64,000 nt of DNA from Podocnemis expansa (lineage: Eukaryota > Chordata > Testudines > Podocnemididae), in NCBI GenBank assembly GCA_007922195.1, contig ML681998.1, positions 13,091,357 to 13,155,356 on the forward strand, read 5' to 3'. The notes beneath the pieces are model-generated. The model searched no databases, was not told the origin of the DNA, and worked only from the letters and a program-made list of their open reading frames with translations. Positions 1-10,411 of this stretch are shown piece after piece; positions within the stretch are counted from its first letter, which is position 1, and every line of letters begins with the position of its first letter. A program made the translations under genes and the position numbers.

Positions 1-94
1 ACAGGCTTTCTCCCTCACCCTTTTAAAATAAAAGTTCTCCAGCTCAATGAGCTTTGAAAGGCTCTCACTCCAAGATTTCTTGGAGGCAGGCGTG

Positions 95-480
95 TGCATA
101 TTTTAAAGTGACAGGTCTGCAAACTAATGTTCTCCTGTGGTCCTCCCACTGTAGCTCTGTGCCCCTGGTTCTCACTTGGAGTCCCGTTTAACACATACAT
201 TTTAAATAAAAGTTCTGATCCACCTTTGCCCTCCACTTCCCAGCTGCATATTCTCACCTTGCTTCCCCACTCACATCAATGATTTAATAAATATATTTCA
301 AAGAGTAATCATCTCCTCTGTGTGCCCTCCCGCATACAGCTGCAGCTTCCCACTCTGATCCCACTTCGCAGCCATGATTAATACATATGTTTAAAATAAA
401 AACCATTGTCTCCTTCTCCCTTCCTCTTCACAGCTGCAGATTCCTCCCTTTACCCTGCCTCCCCTCCAATTGTATGTTCA
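95..480. repeat. Diverged ~95-bp tandem repeat
   Basis: Three clear units (about 188-279, 280-373, 374-474) and one weaker unit before them follow the same order: an A/T-rich start resembling TTAATACATAT then AAATAAAA, a C/T-rich middle, CAGCTGCA, then more C/T-rich sequence ending near CAATG. The units are strongly diverged, so this is an old minisatellite-like array. No protein similarity is visible. Confidence 0.55.
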
Positions 481-1052
481 GCCTCAGTTCATAGGAATAT
501 TTCATAGGAAAATTGAACCTCTGACAGTATTTCCCCTTCATGCTGATGGCTGCTTCTCCATTTCAATTTGAACTGAATGTTTCAGTTTGGAGCCAGGTCA
601 CAGCTCTCAGTGATGCTGTCAGCAGACCCAGAAGCAATCTGAACAGAGCAGAAGATTATTTTATATTTTATTTTCCCAGTTCATGCAGCATCCCAATCAC
701 ATTCCTTGTAGGTGTGCCTACTGAACGTGAAAGGCTACATTCTGACTTGGACTACAAACTTGCATATGGCAGTTCCTCTTGTGTGCTCTACCTAGACCTT
801 GAGTCCAGGTGGGTAGGAACCAGATAGTGCTGTCCCCTCACCTGCTCACTGTTCTGTCTGCAGTGTGTGGGAAAAGAGAATGGTCAGAATTTGGGCTCTA
901 TCCACTAACCTCCTGCTTACAGATGCACCAGCCAGTGCCCCAAACCAACATAAGATGACATGGTGATTTGTTATCAGCCCGCAGCAAATTTCTATTTCCT
1001 TCCTTGCACAAAGCAAGGTGAGGCTAAGAAGGAATAGTACCTACAAGGTACA
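481..1052. other. No gene recognised
   Basis: Ordinary mixed-composition sequence. The open frame at 540-827 has no recognisable domain, and no repeat family was identified. Confidence 0.5.
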
Positions 1053-1240
1053 AAGGGGCAGCTGCTTTAGTCTAGTTCAGCAAAAGCAAGGATTCTTGTG
1101 GCACTTAAAGACTCAGAAATTCATTTATTGTGTGAGCTTTCGTGGGAGAAATTCCCACTTCATCAGATACTTTGAAGAGGGGGGAATTTACAGAATGGGA
1201 GAAAAATAAATGCAGGGGAGTGTAAGACATGGGATCAGAT
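1053..1240 (+). repeat. Short interspersed repeat, head plus body
   Basis: The copy starts with a head resembling GGGGTAGCCGTGTTAGTCT and continues through CTTGTGGCACTTAAAGACT and the hairpin CGTGGGAGAAATTCCCAC to TTCATCAGATAC. The same repeat recurs at 26155, 26299, 31864, 34735, 42836 and 48399. It lies directly beyond the 3' end of the Penelope-like fragment; read on the minus strand it would be that element's downstream sequence. The antisense strand shows CTGATGA, a hairpin, then GAAA (see findings). I see no convincing tRNA A and B boxes, so calling it a tRNA-derived SINE is not secure. Confidence 0.75.
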
Positions 1241-1318
1241 CATACTGCAGCAGCAAATCAAAGCAGTTGTTAAGATTCAAACACTGGGAAACAGCGCACA
1301 GAGGAAGTTGGAGTCAAA

Positions 1319-2160
1319 TCACCTGTTATAATGGGAAAGGAAGCTATAGTCACGATTTAATCCTCTTTCCACACAGTTGAATCTGCATATTAATTCAAAC
1401 TCAGCTGTTTCTCTTTGAAGTCTTGATGTCCCATTGATTTGCTTGAGCATTGTTGTTAACAAGTCATGCACAGAGTGATTAGAAAGATGGAATTGTTCAG
1501 CATCTGGTTTTTGTGTGTTGTGATTTATGATGTCAGTTTTGTGCCCATTTATTCTTTTGCTCAGAGATTGTCTTATTTGTCCAATGTATAAGGGGGTGGG
1601 GGCATTTCTGGCACATGATGGCATAAATCACATTAGTGGATGAGCAGCTGAATGAGCCCTTGATGGAGTAGCTGGCTTGATTAGGTCCTATGATGGTGCC
1701 TTTTATGCAGATATGTGGGCAAAGTTGGCAATGTGGTTTGTTGCAGGGGTGTGTGCCTGCTTTAGTGTTTCTGTTGTTAGGTCTGTAGCTGCTGTGAGTA
1801 TCTGTTTAAGGTTAGGTGGCTGTCTGTAGGCAAGGAGAAGTCTGTCTCCCAAGGCTTGAGAGAGTGAGGGATCATCTTTTAGAACAGTCTGTAGGTCCTT
1901 AATAATCTGTTGTGGAGGTCTGACTTGGCTGTTGTATGTAGCGACTAATGGCATTCTATTGTTTTCTTTTTGGGACCTTTCCTGTAGTAGTTGACTGCAG
2001 GGTACCTGTCTGGCTCTGTCAATCTGCTTTCCTACTTCTGCAGGTGAGTACTGTAGTTTTAAGAAGGCTTGATAGAGCAGTCCAAGGTGTATCTCTAGGT
2101 CTCAATGCCTTTTGGAGCAGAGCACTTTTTATACTGCCCCTTCCTGAGAGCTATGCCTGA
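1319..2160 (-). pseudogene. Penelope-like retroelement, linker and GIY-YIG endonuclease (decayed)
   Basis: The minus strand reads through the region between reverse transcriptase and endonuclease of a Penelope-like element. It shows RPPQQIIKDLQ and YRQPPNLKQ (about 1760-1920), then a cysteine/histidine cluster CNKPHCQLCPHIC (about 1700-1740), then the endonuclease signature PLYIGQIRQSLSKRINGHKTD (about 1530-1585) followed by HSVHDL and ERGLNRDYS. The YIG block, the following Arg/Lys-rich helix and a downstream Glu fit the GIY-YIG nuclease fold. Reading needs at least one frame change between linker and endonuclease. The reverse transcriptase palm (YxDD) was not found, so the copy is 5'-truncated. 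The Neptune-type assignment is inference; membership of the Penelope order is confident. Confidence 0.85.
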
Positions 2161-3252
2161 AGTCACAAGCCACCCCTCTGCATTTAAAAAGATATGGTTT
2201 ACCATAATGTTTTGTAACTGACACAACAGGCCTGTCTTTTAAATCTGTCCTCCCCTTTTGCACTAATACATTGTGGGCCCCATGGATGTCGTTTAGATGT
2301 CTAATAATCTGGTAGAATGGGGCACTTGGTACCCATAACATCAAATGTGCCTGTAATGATTTGCAGCCACAAAATTGTAGATGGAAAAGGGAGGCTGGAG
2401 TGAGGCTTAATTCAGATTCAGGCCGAATGTACCAAATAATAAATAATAATAGTCATATTTGCAGTATTAATTGAGCACCTCTGACATGTTCACAGTTGTA
2501 TAGCACAGGTGGAAACTAAGTTCTTCCTCCAAGCAGCTTGCAGTCTGAAGGCTCAATTTTGCCTGGAGTGGTACAAAGCTGCTGGATACAGAAGTAGGAT
2601 TTTACCCACTGCTACATTCCTAAAAAGAGTACAGTTCTGCAGGCTGTAGGGGTGAGGCCAGGCTCCTTCATTCCCCTTTTGGGTTAGGGCTGCCAGCTCT
2701 GACATACAAAAACCCTGGGCGTCTGGGATGGTCCTGAGCCCATGCAACTGGAGAGCTGACATTGTGTGCTGAGCACCCATCCAGATTTCCCAGGGAAGTT
2801 GCCTCCAAAAGGGATAACCCTTGGGAAACCTATACAGATGGCAACTCTCACTGGATTGGCCAGCACAACTAGCATCATTAGGTAGGAGCAGTTCTTAGGG
2901 TCAAGAAAGCCCAAGAACTGCAACTGTATGGAGGGCATAAGAAGAAGGAAGGCTCCTTGCATTTCCTCTGCCTTCCCTGCTTTCTCAGGGGTAGGGTGTA
3001 ATCTGTACCTAACTGTGGTGTTTTGAAAACTGTGTTAAAATTGTCAGCCATCACTTTAAATCCTCTGGAGTTTCACTGGTTCTGCTTGTAGCCAGGGGGC
3101 TCTGAAGGGGTGCATGAAATCTGTTTCTAGCAGCAGTTAATCTGCAAAGGGCCAGATTAGAACAAAGAAGGACAAGTTGTTCATTTCTGCCTTAGGGAGC
3201 AGCCTACTTTGTCTCTCATTGTTTCTGGTTTTTGTGTTAGTGTTCTGGAGTC
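2161..3252. other. No gene; possible small hAT-like element inside
   Basis: The 2161-2345 segment may be further upstream Penelope sequence but shows no diagnostic motif. At 2686-2848 an inverted pair (AGGGCTGCCAGCTCT and the complement of AGATGGCAACTCT) suggests a small hAT-type element, but I found no 8-bp target duplication. The remainder is unremarkable. Confidence 0.35.
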
Positions 3253-3255
3253 TTA

Positions 3256-3674
3256 GGCTATGTCTACACTAGAAAAAGTTAGGTCAAATTTGTTAATTTG
3301 AACTACAAGTTTGACTTTAAGTCAAACTAAACTTGACCTTATTAAGTCGAATTAACACAATGGACTAAACTGATGTAATGTTAAGTTGACTTAGTCTACT
3401 TTGTTAATTTGACCTAATTGCCCTTAATTCAACCTTGATAAAGCTGAATTAAGGGTTAATCCCGGTTTATACTCTCCTTAGTTCAAACTAAGGAGTCGAA
3501 TTAAGGCTTAGTTCGAACTAACAGATGGTTCTTATTAATTCAAATTAAGCTTTCATTAAGTCAAATTAAGGAATTTCTTAATTTGATTGAATGAAAGTCT
3601 AGTGTAGACAGGGACTAATTTGTTTTGAATTATGCCTCTTTATTTTGACCTAAATTGCCAGTGTAGACATAGCC
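3256..3674. mobile_element. Palindromic MITE, TTA target duplication
   Basis: The 419-bp element starts GGCTATGTCTACACT and ends with its complement. It is flanked by TTA (3253-3255 and 3675-3677). The inside is made of self-complementary blocks including TTAGTTCGAACTAA and sequence around AAGTCGAATTAA. No coding capacity. The 3-bp TTA duplication is typical of PIF/Harbinger elements, but sister copies here have other 3-bp duplications. Confidence 0.88.
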
Positions 3675-3722
3675 TTAGTCTTGCATTACAACCGAAGAGT
3701 ATTATGTTTTGCGTCCAACTCT

Positions 3723-4040
3723 GGGTATGTCTACACTATGGCTGGAAGATGTCATTTCCAGTCTAAGGAGACATACCTGGCCTATCTCTCATTGAGCTAC
3801 TGTGCTAAAAATAGAAATATAGCCATGGTAATGCAAGCTGGGAGACAAGTTAGAGATTGCAGTTATGATCCCATCTGAGAACTGATGTATGTACTTGCGA
3901 GGAGGGAGGCTAGCTTCTCCTGCCACTCACACTGCCATGGCTTCACTTTTATTTTTAACCTGCTAACTCAGTCAGAGCTATTGCTGGTATGGCTCCTTGA
4001 GTTGAAATTCACGTCTTCCAGCTTCAGTGTAAATATAGCT
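3723..4040. mobile_element. Palindromic MITE, second subfamily, TCT target duplication
   Basis: Starts GGGTATGTCTACACTATGGC. The right end is the diverged complement of the first ~55 bases (CTTCCAGC...CAGTGTAAATATAG). Inner arms around TAGCCATGGTA and GCCATGGCT are also inverted. Flanked by TCT at 3720-3722 and 4041-4043. A partial relative is at 5643. Confidence 0.7.
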
Positions 4041-4043
4041 TCT

Positions 4044-5642
4044 GTGTGTACATCATGCATACAGCTCTGCTTGTATGCAGACAACACAGTACAAAGTAAA
4101 CAGAGGCTGAAACTTCACACTCTAACTAGTAAAGGCTTGGTTCTTGGTTTTGTTAAGTTTTTTTTTTTTTAATATACGGAAAACAGGACTTTCTAATCTG
4201 ACCTGAAGCATCTCATTATTTGCTGTTACTCAAATCACTAGGACACAATACTGCTCAGCTCTCCTTCATAAACCTAATTCTGCATTTTTACTTGGGTGGA
4301 GGGCTCAGGATCTCATTCTTCTGCTAAATAGGAGTGCCACAGAATGTCTCTTATACAATCTTCCCCCCCGATACCTCATGCCCCATGACAGTCTTGTACT
4401 GAAATAGATTTTCAAGAAGTACAACACTATCAGCCTTAATCAAAATAGCAGCCCTGAGTCTTTGTTCTGGCTAGGCTGAGCTCTGTGCAGGCAGTGAGAA
4501 CTGAGCAAGAGAAAGGGGTAAAAGTGACATTATACTATCCACTCCTGAACGCTGATTCACCCCACTTAGCTAGGTGACCATTCACTCCTGAGTTGACACC
4601 AGCCTTTTGCATATAGTTGGTCTAAGGCAGCGAGTGTGCACATCTGGCTAGTCAGTGGATGGTCCCCCACTGAATGGCTCCAGCCCCTAGATACCACAAT
4701 GGGACCTTCTGTCCTACAGGGATTGGTAACCCTCCACAATCAGTCTGGACTCATAGACACTCTTTCACTCATTTGACAGTGAAATCAGTATGCCCAGCCT
4801 CACTCATTCACACACTCTAGTGTTCACACAGCTTTAGAAGAAATAAACACTAGTTTATTGATTAGGATATGATTTTAAGTGAGTCCATAGCAAATCAATG
4901 CACAATCAATTAATAAATGAGTCGGGGGTTACCATGAGCAAATAAAAGATACAAAATGAATGTTCATCTAACACTGCTATCCAAGATCACTCGAGTTTAT
5001 TCTCACCTACAAGATCGGCTGCTCGTGTTCAACCATGACCCTCCTGGCCATATGGATAGCTTCAGTCTCTTGGAGTTATTTTCAAGATGGGCTTTCTCTG
5101 GCAAGAAAGCCCCTTCCAGTTCCAAGTGTCTGTATTTGTTTCCTAACCTCTCCACTCCTCCCCCTCTTCCTGGGCCGAGATGCCACAGGCATTTAGTTAG
5201 CCCCATTGTCTTTGTTAACTTCTCTGGATACCTACTTGCAGCTCTGGCTGTTTACAAGCTGCTGGAAGACAGTTCTGATTGTCCCTCTCTTCCCTGAGCC
5301 ATGTAAAATACCTGGAAATGTGCTTCACATCTGTATATAACATGATGCTGCTACAAACATGATACGATAAGAATAAGGCAGAACATTCAGAAGGGAATCT
5401 TGCATGGCACATTTTACATCAAACAACACAATTACATTGCAAAAGTGAACAGAAAAATCACAGAGGTCGTAACCCGGGGCATCATGTGACACAGGGTCAG
5501 TAGCACAGTTACTATTTCCACTGAATTAGGGTATTACAATATCTAGACCACTTTCAAAATGTCCATTGTGGGCTATTCAGCACTGTAGAGTTCTTCTGCA
5601 GCACCACACTGGCAGCCTGCATGAGAGTAACATGTAACTTGG
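4044..5642 (-). other. No gene; possible solo LTR around 4550-5505
   Basis: On the minus strand a block begins TGTGTCACATGATGCCCC near 5505 and contains an AATAAA-type signal near 4847-4860, as an LTR would. No matching 4-6 bp duplication or clear CA end was found, so this is only a suggestion. Confidence 0.25.
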
Positions 5643-5850
5643 GGTATGTCTCCATTTGAACAAGGAGGTATGATTCCCAGTTTACAGAGATATGCCCATG
5701 CTAATTCTACTTGAGCCAACATGGTAAACATAGAGTAGTTAGGGTAGCATGGGTGTCAAGTTCAGCTCAGTTGCTGTTTACATATGTAGGGGTCTGGTTA
5801 GGTACACTCTCAGGTGGCTAGCCGAAGCTGCTGCCTATGCTGTCCCAGCA
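5643..5850. mobile_element. Partial MITE related to 3723-4040
   Basis: Begins GGGTATGTCTCCATTTGA, then GATTCCCAGTTTACAGAGATATGCCC, in the same order as the left arm at 3723. The matching right arm is missing or too decayed to see. Confidence 0.45.
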
Positions 5851-7246
5851 ACACTGTTTTGCCATTTTTGAGGGAAATGGAACATTTTGGTATTCCCAAA
5901 TTGAAAATGTCCAGAAACTACATTTTCCATAGAAAATAATTCAACTGAAAATTTCTGGACAGTTCAACTTTTAGGTAACTTGCTTGATTATCTAGCGGAC
6001 TAGAATCAGAACTGGAATCTAGGTCTTGTGAGTGCTAGGGCCATATCTAATTCATCAACTCATAACATGTCCTAGGAAGGTCATTAGTCCTGTATCTTGC
6101 TTATTCCACCCCTTGGACACAATTTTTATCTTTCTGCAAGGGTAAATGAAGCAGGACCACACAAGCAAAAAACAGAGCCTTTCTTCCAAAGGTTTGTCAT
6201 GAGATAATACAAACATTAATCTAATGTAGTTTGCTGGTTGCTTTTGTTATTGCATTATCTGACTAACGTAAAAATAAAGAGCAATTAAACATTTACCCCC
6301 AAATTGTAGCATCCTTCTCAGAAGAGCTTTAATGAAATTATCTTTTTGATAATATTCCAAGTAAAGGTACTTTGATATTCTTGCTTTTATATTTTTAATT
6401 GCTTCTGAGATTCCTAAACCGTCTAAATGACAGCCATTTGTGGAACAGTCATCCAAAATACAGTTTCTTTTGGGGTGGTGAAGAAATGCTCAGACTCAAA
6501 TTATTTTTTTTTATTATTTTCATGAATGAACTTTTAGTTTTATAACAACAGTGCAGCAAATGAAGCCTGGTATCCAGTCGTAGTCCCTGATATTGGGATA
6601 ACCAAGACCACCTCTGCTTCTGGCAGAGTTTTAGTCATACAATACTGTTCATGGCATTACTGCCTGACTCCATCTAGTAGGCCTTCTAGGGTGTAAAAGC
6701 CTAACCAAGGCTAACATGGAATTCAGGTGATGGTCGAGCCTCATGCTGTCCATGTGCACATGGATCAGGTGCCCATCAAGTGAATTTTCAACTCAGGAAT
6801 GTGAGAGTTAGAGCAGAAATTGATCATTCTGATTTTTTAAATTACTCGGCTCAGCTGTGCAAGAGTTTCAAGGCCAGATTTAAAAGAAATGGCAAGAACA
6901 GGCAGCCCTGCCTATCACTGTACTGCAGTTTAAGTTACAATATGCAGAAAAAGTTAAAATGGAGAATGAGAGGGAGCAGATATGAAAATTACCATCAAGA
7001 TGTAAAAACGAGCATTGATAAGTATGTGCGGTAATAGAGTCAATAATTAATCCCTCTCGGCGTGGTCAAAAGCCTTTTTTGATATGCTGGTCATATTTCT
7101 AAAGTGAAAAAGTGGTGTGCTGTGCTCTGGGGTGCCTGAGGGAAGTATTTTACAAGGAGGTTGGTGACGAAGAGGTGATAGAAAGGGTATACATATGTCT
7201 TTTTGTCACTTCTCCTTTCAGAATTAAACCTGTGACACATTACAGC
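5851..7246. other. No gene recognised
   Basis: AT-rich single-copy-looking sequence. Short open frames (for example 6780-7034 plus) have no recognised domain. Confidence 0.5.
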
Positions 7247-7700
7247 AGCGGTCGGCAACCTGCTGGCCCTTCCTCCCCACCCTCAGCTGGTGCTGGCAGC
7301 CTTCTCTGTTGAAAACATGTGGTGGCTGACTGAAAATTCAGTGATGGTTATAGCTGTAGTGGGTGGTGAGGGGCACTTGCCAGGTATGCCACAGCAAGAA
7401 GCAGCTCTTCTCGGGTGTCACCAGGCGTGCAGCAGAAAGAAGCTGCCTGGAGTGCTTCCTTTTGGTGGGGGCACGCTGAGGAGAGGAGCTGCTCCAGGCA
7501 GCTTTTTTCCATAACATGCAGGGGAATGGGCACGGTGGGGAACCTTCCACTCCAGCTGCACCTGAAAGAAGCCACCCAGAGTGACTTTTGGTGGCAGGCG
7601 TGGCAATTTCTGTGGTGCAGCAGAGAGTGCTGTATGATTCTCGGAATGGGTTTGCATGCCACTGTTGGCACATGTACTGGGGCTTGCTTAGCTCTGCAAT
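7247..7700. mobile_element. hAT-like element, left end only
   Basis: Starts CAGCGGTCGGCAACCTGC, like the left ends of the complete elements at 21713 and 55273, and has a comparable GC-rich interior. I could not find the right terminal repeat or a duplication, so the 3' limit is approximate. The overlapping open frames on both strands are GC-rich noise. Confidence 0.4.
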
Positions 7701-8504
7701 ACAGTAAAGGGCTGAACTTTCCTAGGCTCAACCTGTCTCTCTCCAGTTTAGTGCTTACCTCCCCATCCCCACTTCCTTCTCCTTCCCCTAACCTCAGTCA
7801 TACCAACTCAATCCAATTCCATCTTAGTTCAGAACTGCCTCCATTTCTCTTTAGCTGTAAACGAGCATCAGCCGAGACACACTCACCGATTTCCCAGATC
7901 TGAGAGAAGTCAAATCTGAGGCTGAAATAAGTAATATTTTGCACTCTTGTAGTGCCTTCCATTCAAGATTTTAGAGCTCTTTCAAAGTACAAAGTGAAAC
8001 ACACAAGATATGTGTGAAGTAAAGAATTTTCATCATTCCTATTCTGAAAAGGAAAAAGCTGAACCACAAGAGAGTAAAATAGTTTACTTTACTTGCTCAG
8101 GATAATATAGTAAATCTGTTGCGCAGCCAGGAAATGAATCCAGATCTCCTGAAGGCCCCAGCTCATAAATGTGCCATGATACCATTTCTCTTTAAACAGG
8201 ACACATCCTCTGTCTGCATACATCACAGAACCCATCCTTCTTGCTTTTTGGCTTGTTGATGTAGACTCTCAGCTTTGATAAGTTAAAAGTTCAAATAGTA
8301 CAAGTAAAATTTTTACTTTTGTTTCCTATTGTCATGAATTGTTATAGTTAAATAAAACATGCCATCTGCCTAATTGCAGGTACATTGTTCCATTTGGTCC
8401 CGTGTGTGTGTGTGTTATTCTGTCATAGGTGATCATACATTGTCTCTGTATATATAGGACATAGCCTACCATTACTGAACACTCTCTACCTTGAAGTATT
8501 TAAA
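7701..8504. other. No gene; short TG microsatellite
   Basis: Mixed sequence with a (TG)n run near 8401-8414. Nothing else recognised. Confidence 0.5.
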
Positions 8505-10411
8505 CCATGATGTGAGGACTTCAGTCACTCAATGATAGGTTAGGGGTCTATTACAGGACTGGGCGGGTGAAGTGCTGTGGCCTGCATTGTGCAGAAGGTC
8601 AGACTAGATCAGGTGTGCCCACACTGCAGCTCGGGAGCCACATGCAGCTCTTGAATTAAAAAGTGCGGTTTGTGGAAGAAAGCCAGAGGAAAGCAGTTCC
8701 ACCTGAGGAATTTTAAATCTCCCATCCTGAGCACGCTCTGAGCAGCCATATTGGATGCTCAGCCTGGACAGGACTTAAAGCAAGGGGAGTGAGCCCCAGC
8801 CTGTGCGTAGCCACTGCAGTGGGCAGGGAAGGGGGCTCTGGGGAGGGGTGGGTCGGCCCGGGGCAGCCAGAGTCAGGCCCTGGGGATTAGGGAGAGGATT
8901 GGGATGGTAGGGAGAAGTGGTGGCACGGGCAGAGAGGGTGGGGAGAAGTGGTGGCATGGCTGGCACAGTAAGGAGGAGCTAAATTTTTACTGTATAGGTA
9001 GGCCTAGTTTTCATGGTAACCTTAAGTAATTATTAGAATCTGACAATAGTAGGATCAATATTTGCCTGCTTTTTATGATGTTACCCTCTCCTGTTTCTCC
9101 CTGGATTACATGGGAGCAGGCAACACTCACGTGTGCACAGGTGCCTAAGTTTGATGACAAAGAGATCCTGAGTTTCCCAGTGGTGATGCTGGGATTGTGG
9201 GAATCCTCTATCCACTCTTCTGCTGCAGTCCCTTTGCTTTACAGGAAATTAAACTTGGTGGTGCCTCCGCCTGGCTGGGTCCAGTACATGCTCAGTGGCG
9301 TGCCTTGGGAGCCTCCAGGACTAAATCCATGTGGCTAAGAATAACCTGTGGGATGGGTCTAATCCAAGCGTACTATATATAATACATTCATGGCGCTTAA
9401 TTGCATGTAACAAACCTTTACTTAACAAAAATCTTATCATAACAGGATGGAATTGAATATTACTACTGATTTAAATACAAAGGGGCAAGTAAATAAATCA
9501 GTGAGCAGACACAGAATACAGTTTAAAGGAAACTTATCTAACTAGCATGTTCACAGCCCTTTTTCCAACTCTGAAGGCACACTTCCCAGAGTTCTGAACC
9601 CCAACCTTTTGCTGTGTCGGCACGCTTGGAGGGTGCGTGAAGGAGACAAGGCAGCACACTGCTGGTCCAGTGTATCCACTCAGAACCATGCTGAAGATCC
9701 GGAGTGAACCCAACCAATGGTCTGTAGTCCTGGCCCTGGTTCAAAGGGACTGCCACGTTGTCTTCCCTCAGGCCTAGTCAGTCTCTCAGCAGACTCCTTT
9801 GCTTTACAAGCTCTGCTCCAGACTGGAGGAGGGAGACAGACACTCACACCCTTACTGCAGATCTAGCTCAGTCAGCTCTAGGTTCAGACCCTGCTTTGGG
9901 CTGAGTAAGCCACTAACTTCTGAAGCTCCCTGATTGAGTGATCCTCTAGCAGTTTCAGGAACCCCAGGAGTGGCTTTGGGAACCCCAGGAGCACTCACAG
10001 CAGCTTCCAGATTCAGACACATCTCTCTCCCTCTCTGTGGAGACCCCTTTGATTCCCCCTCTGCTTTCTGGAGGGGCAGGCAGGGTCCCTTTCTTTTTTC
10101 CAAGGGATCATGAGAGTTGTAGTCCCTCAGTGGAAAACTTACAGCACATTGGAACTGCTTTAAATGTTATCCTCCTAATTGATTTCAGAGGCCCCTAAAG
10201 TACAGGGTGCCTACAATAAAATTAAAGTTTGTAATGAATTTTAAACTTAGTAATTTTGGAGTAGGTAAAATGTGGTTATACACCCAACTGCGGTTCTCGA
10301 AGGTTTAATAATCAGCTTGTGTGGCTCTTGAGTTCCACAAGTCTGGCCACCCCTGGACTAGATGATCATAAAGATCTCATCTGACCTTTAAGTCAGTGAG
10401 TTTATGAGAAA
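8505..10411 (+). mobile_element. CR1-type LINE 3' end, split by a hAT insertion
   Basis: Positions 8505-8609 carry the LINE 3' untranslated region (GTGGCCTGCATTGTGCAG, then GTCAGACTAGAT). The text resumes after the insertion at 10356 with GACTAGATGATCATAAAGAT and ends near 10411. The same 3' end is seen on the minus strand at 45475-45720, so both belong to one LINE family. Confidence 0.75.
8610..10355. mobile_element. hAT-type non-autonomous element, 1,746 bp
   Basis: Left end CAGGTGTGCCCACACTGCAG, right end GTCTGGCCACCCCTG. Flanked by a perfect 8-bp duplication GACTAGAT (8602-8609 and 10356-10363), and the host LINE text joins cleanly once it is removed. Both ends carry GTGGCTCTTG/CAGCTCTTGAA-like subterminal repeats. 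No transposase is visible; the open frames inside are short. Confidence 0.9.

Noticed and set aside
1053..1240. Calling the short repeat a tRNA-Lys-derived turtle SINE
   Set aside because: No convincing A and B boxes or tRNA fold in the head; kept as an unnamed short repeat with a possible Penelope link.
3723..3777. A 55-bp mini-palindrome (GTATGTCT...AGACATAC)
   Set aside because: It is the inner inversion of the larger MITE 3723-4040, whose right arm and TCT duplication were found.
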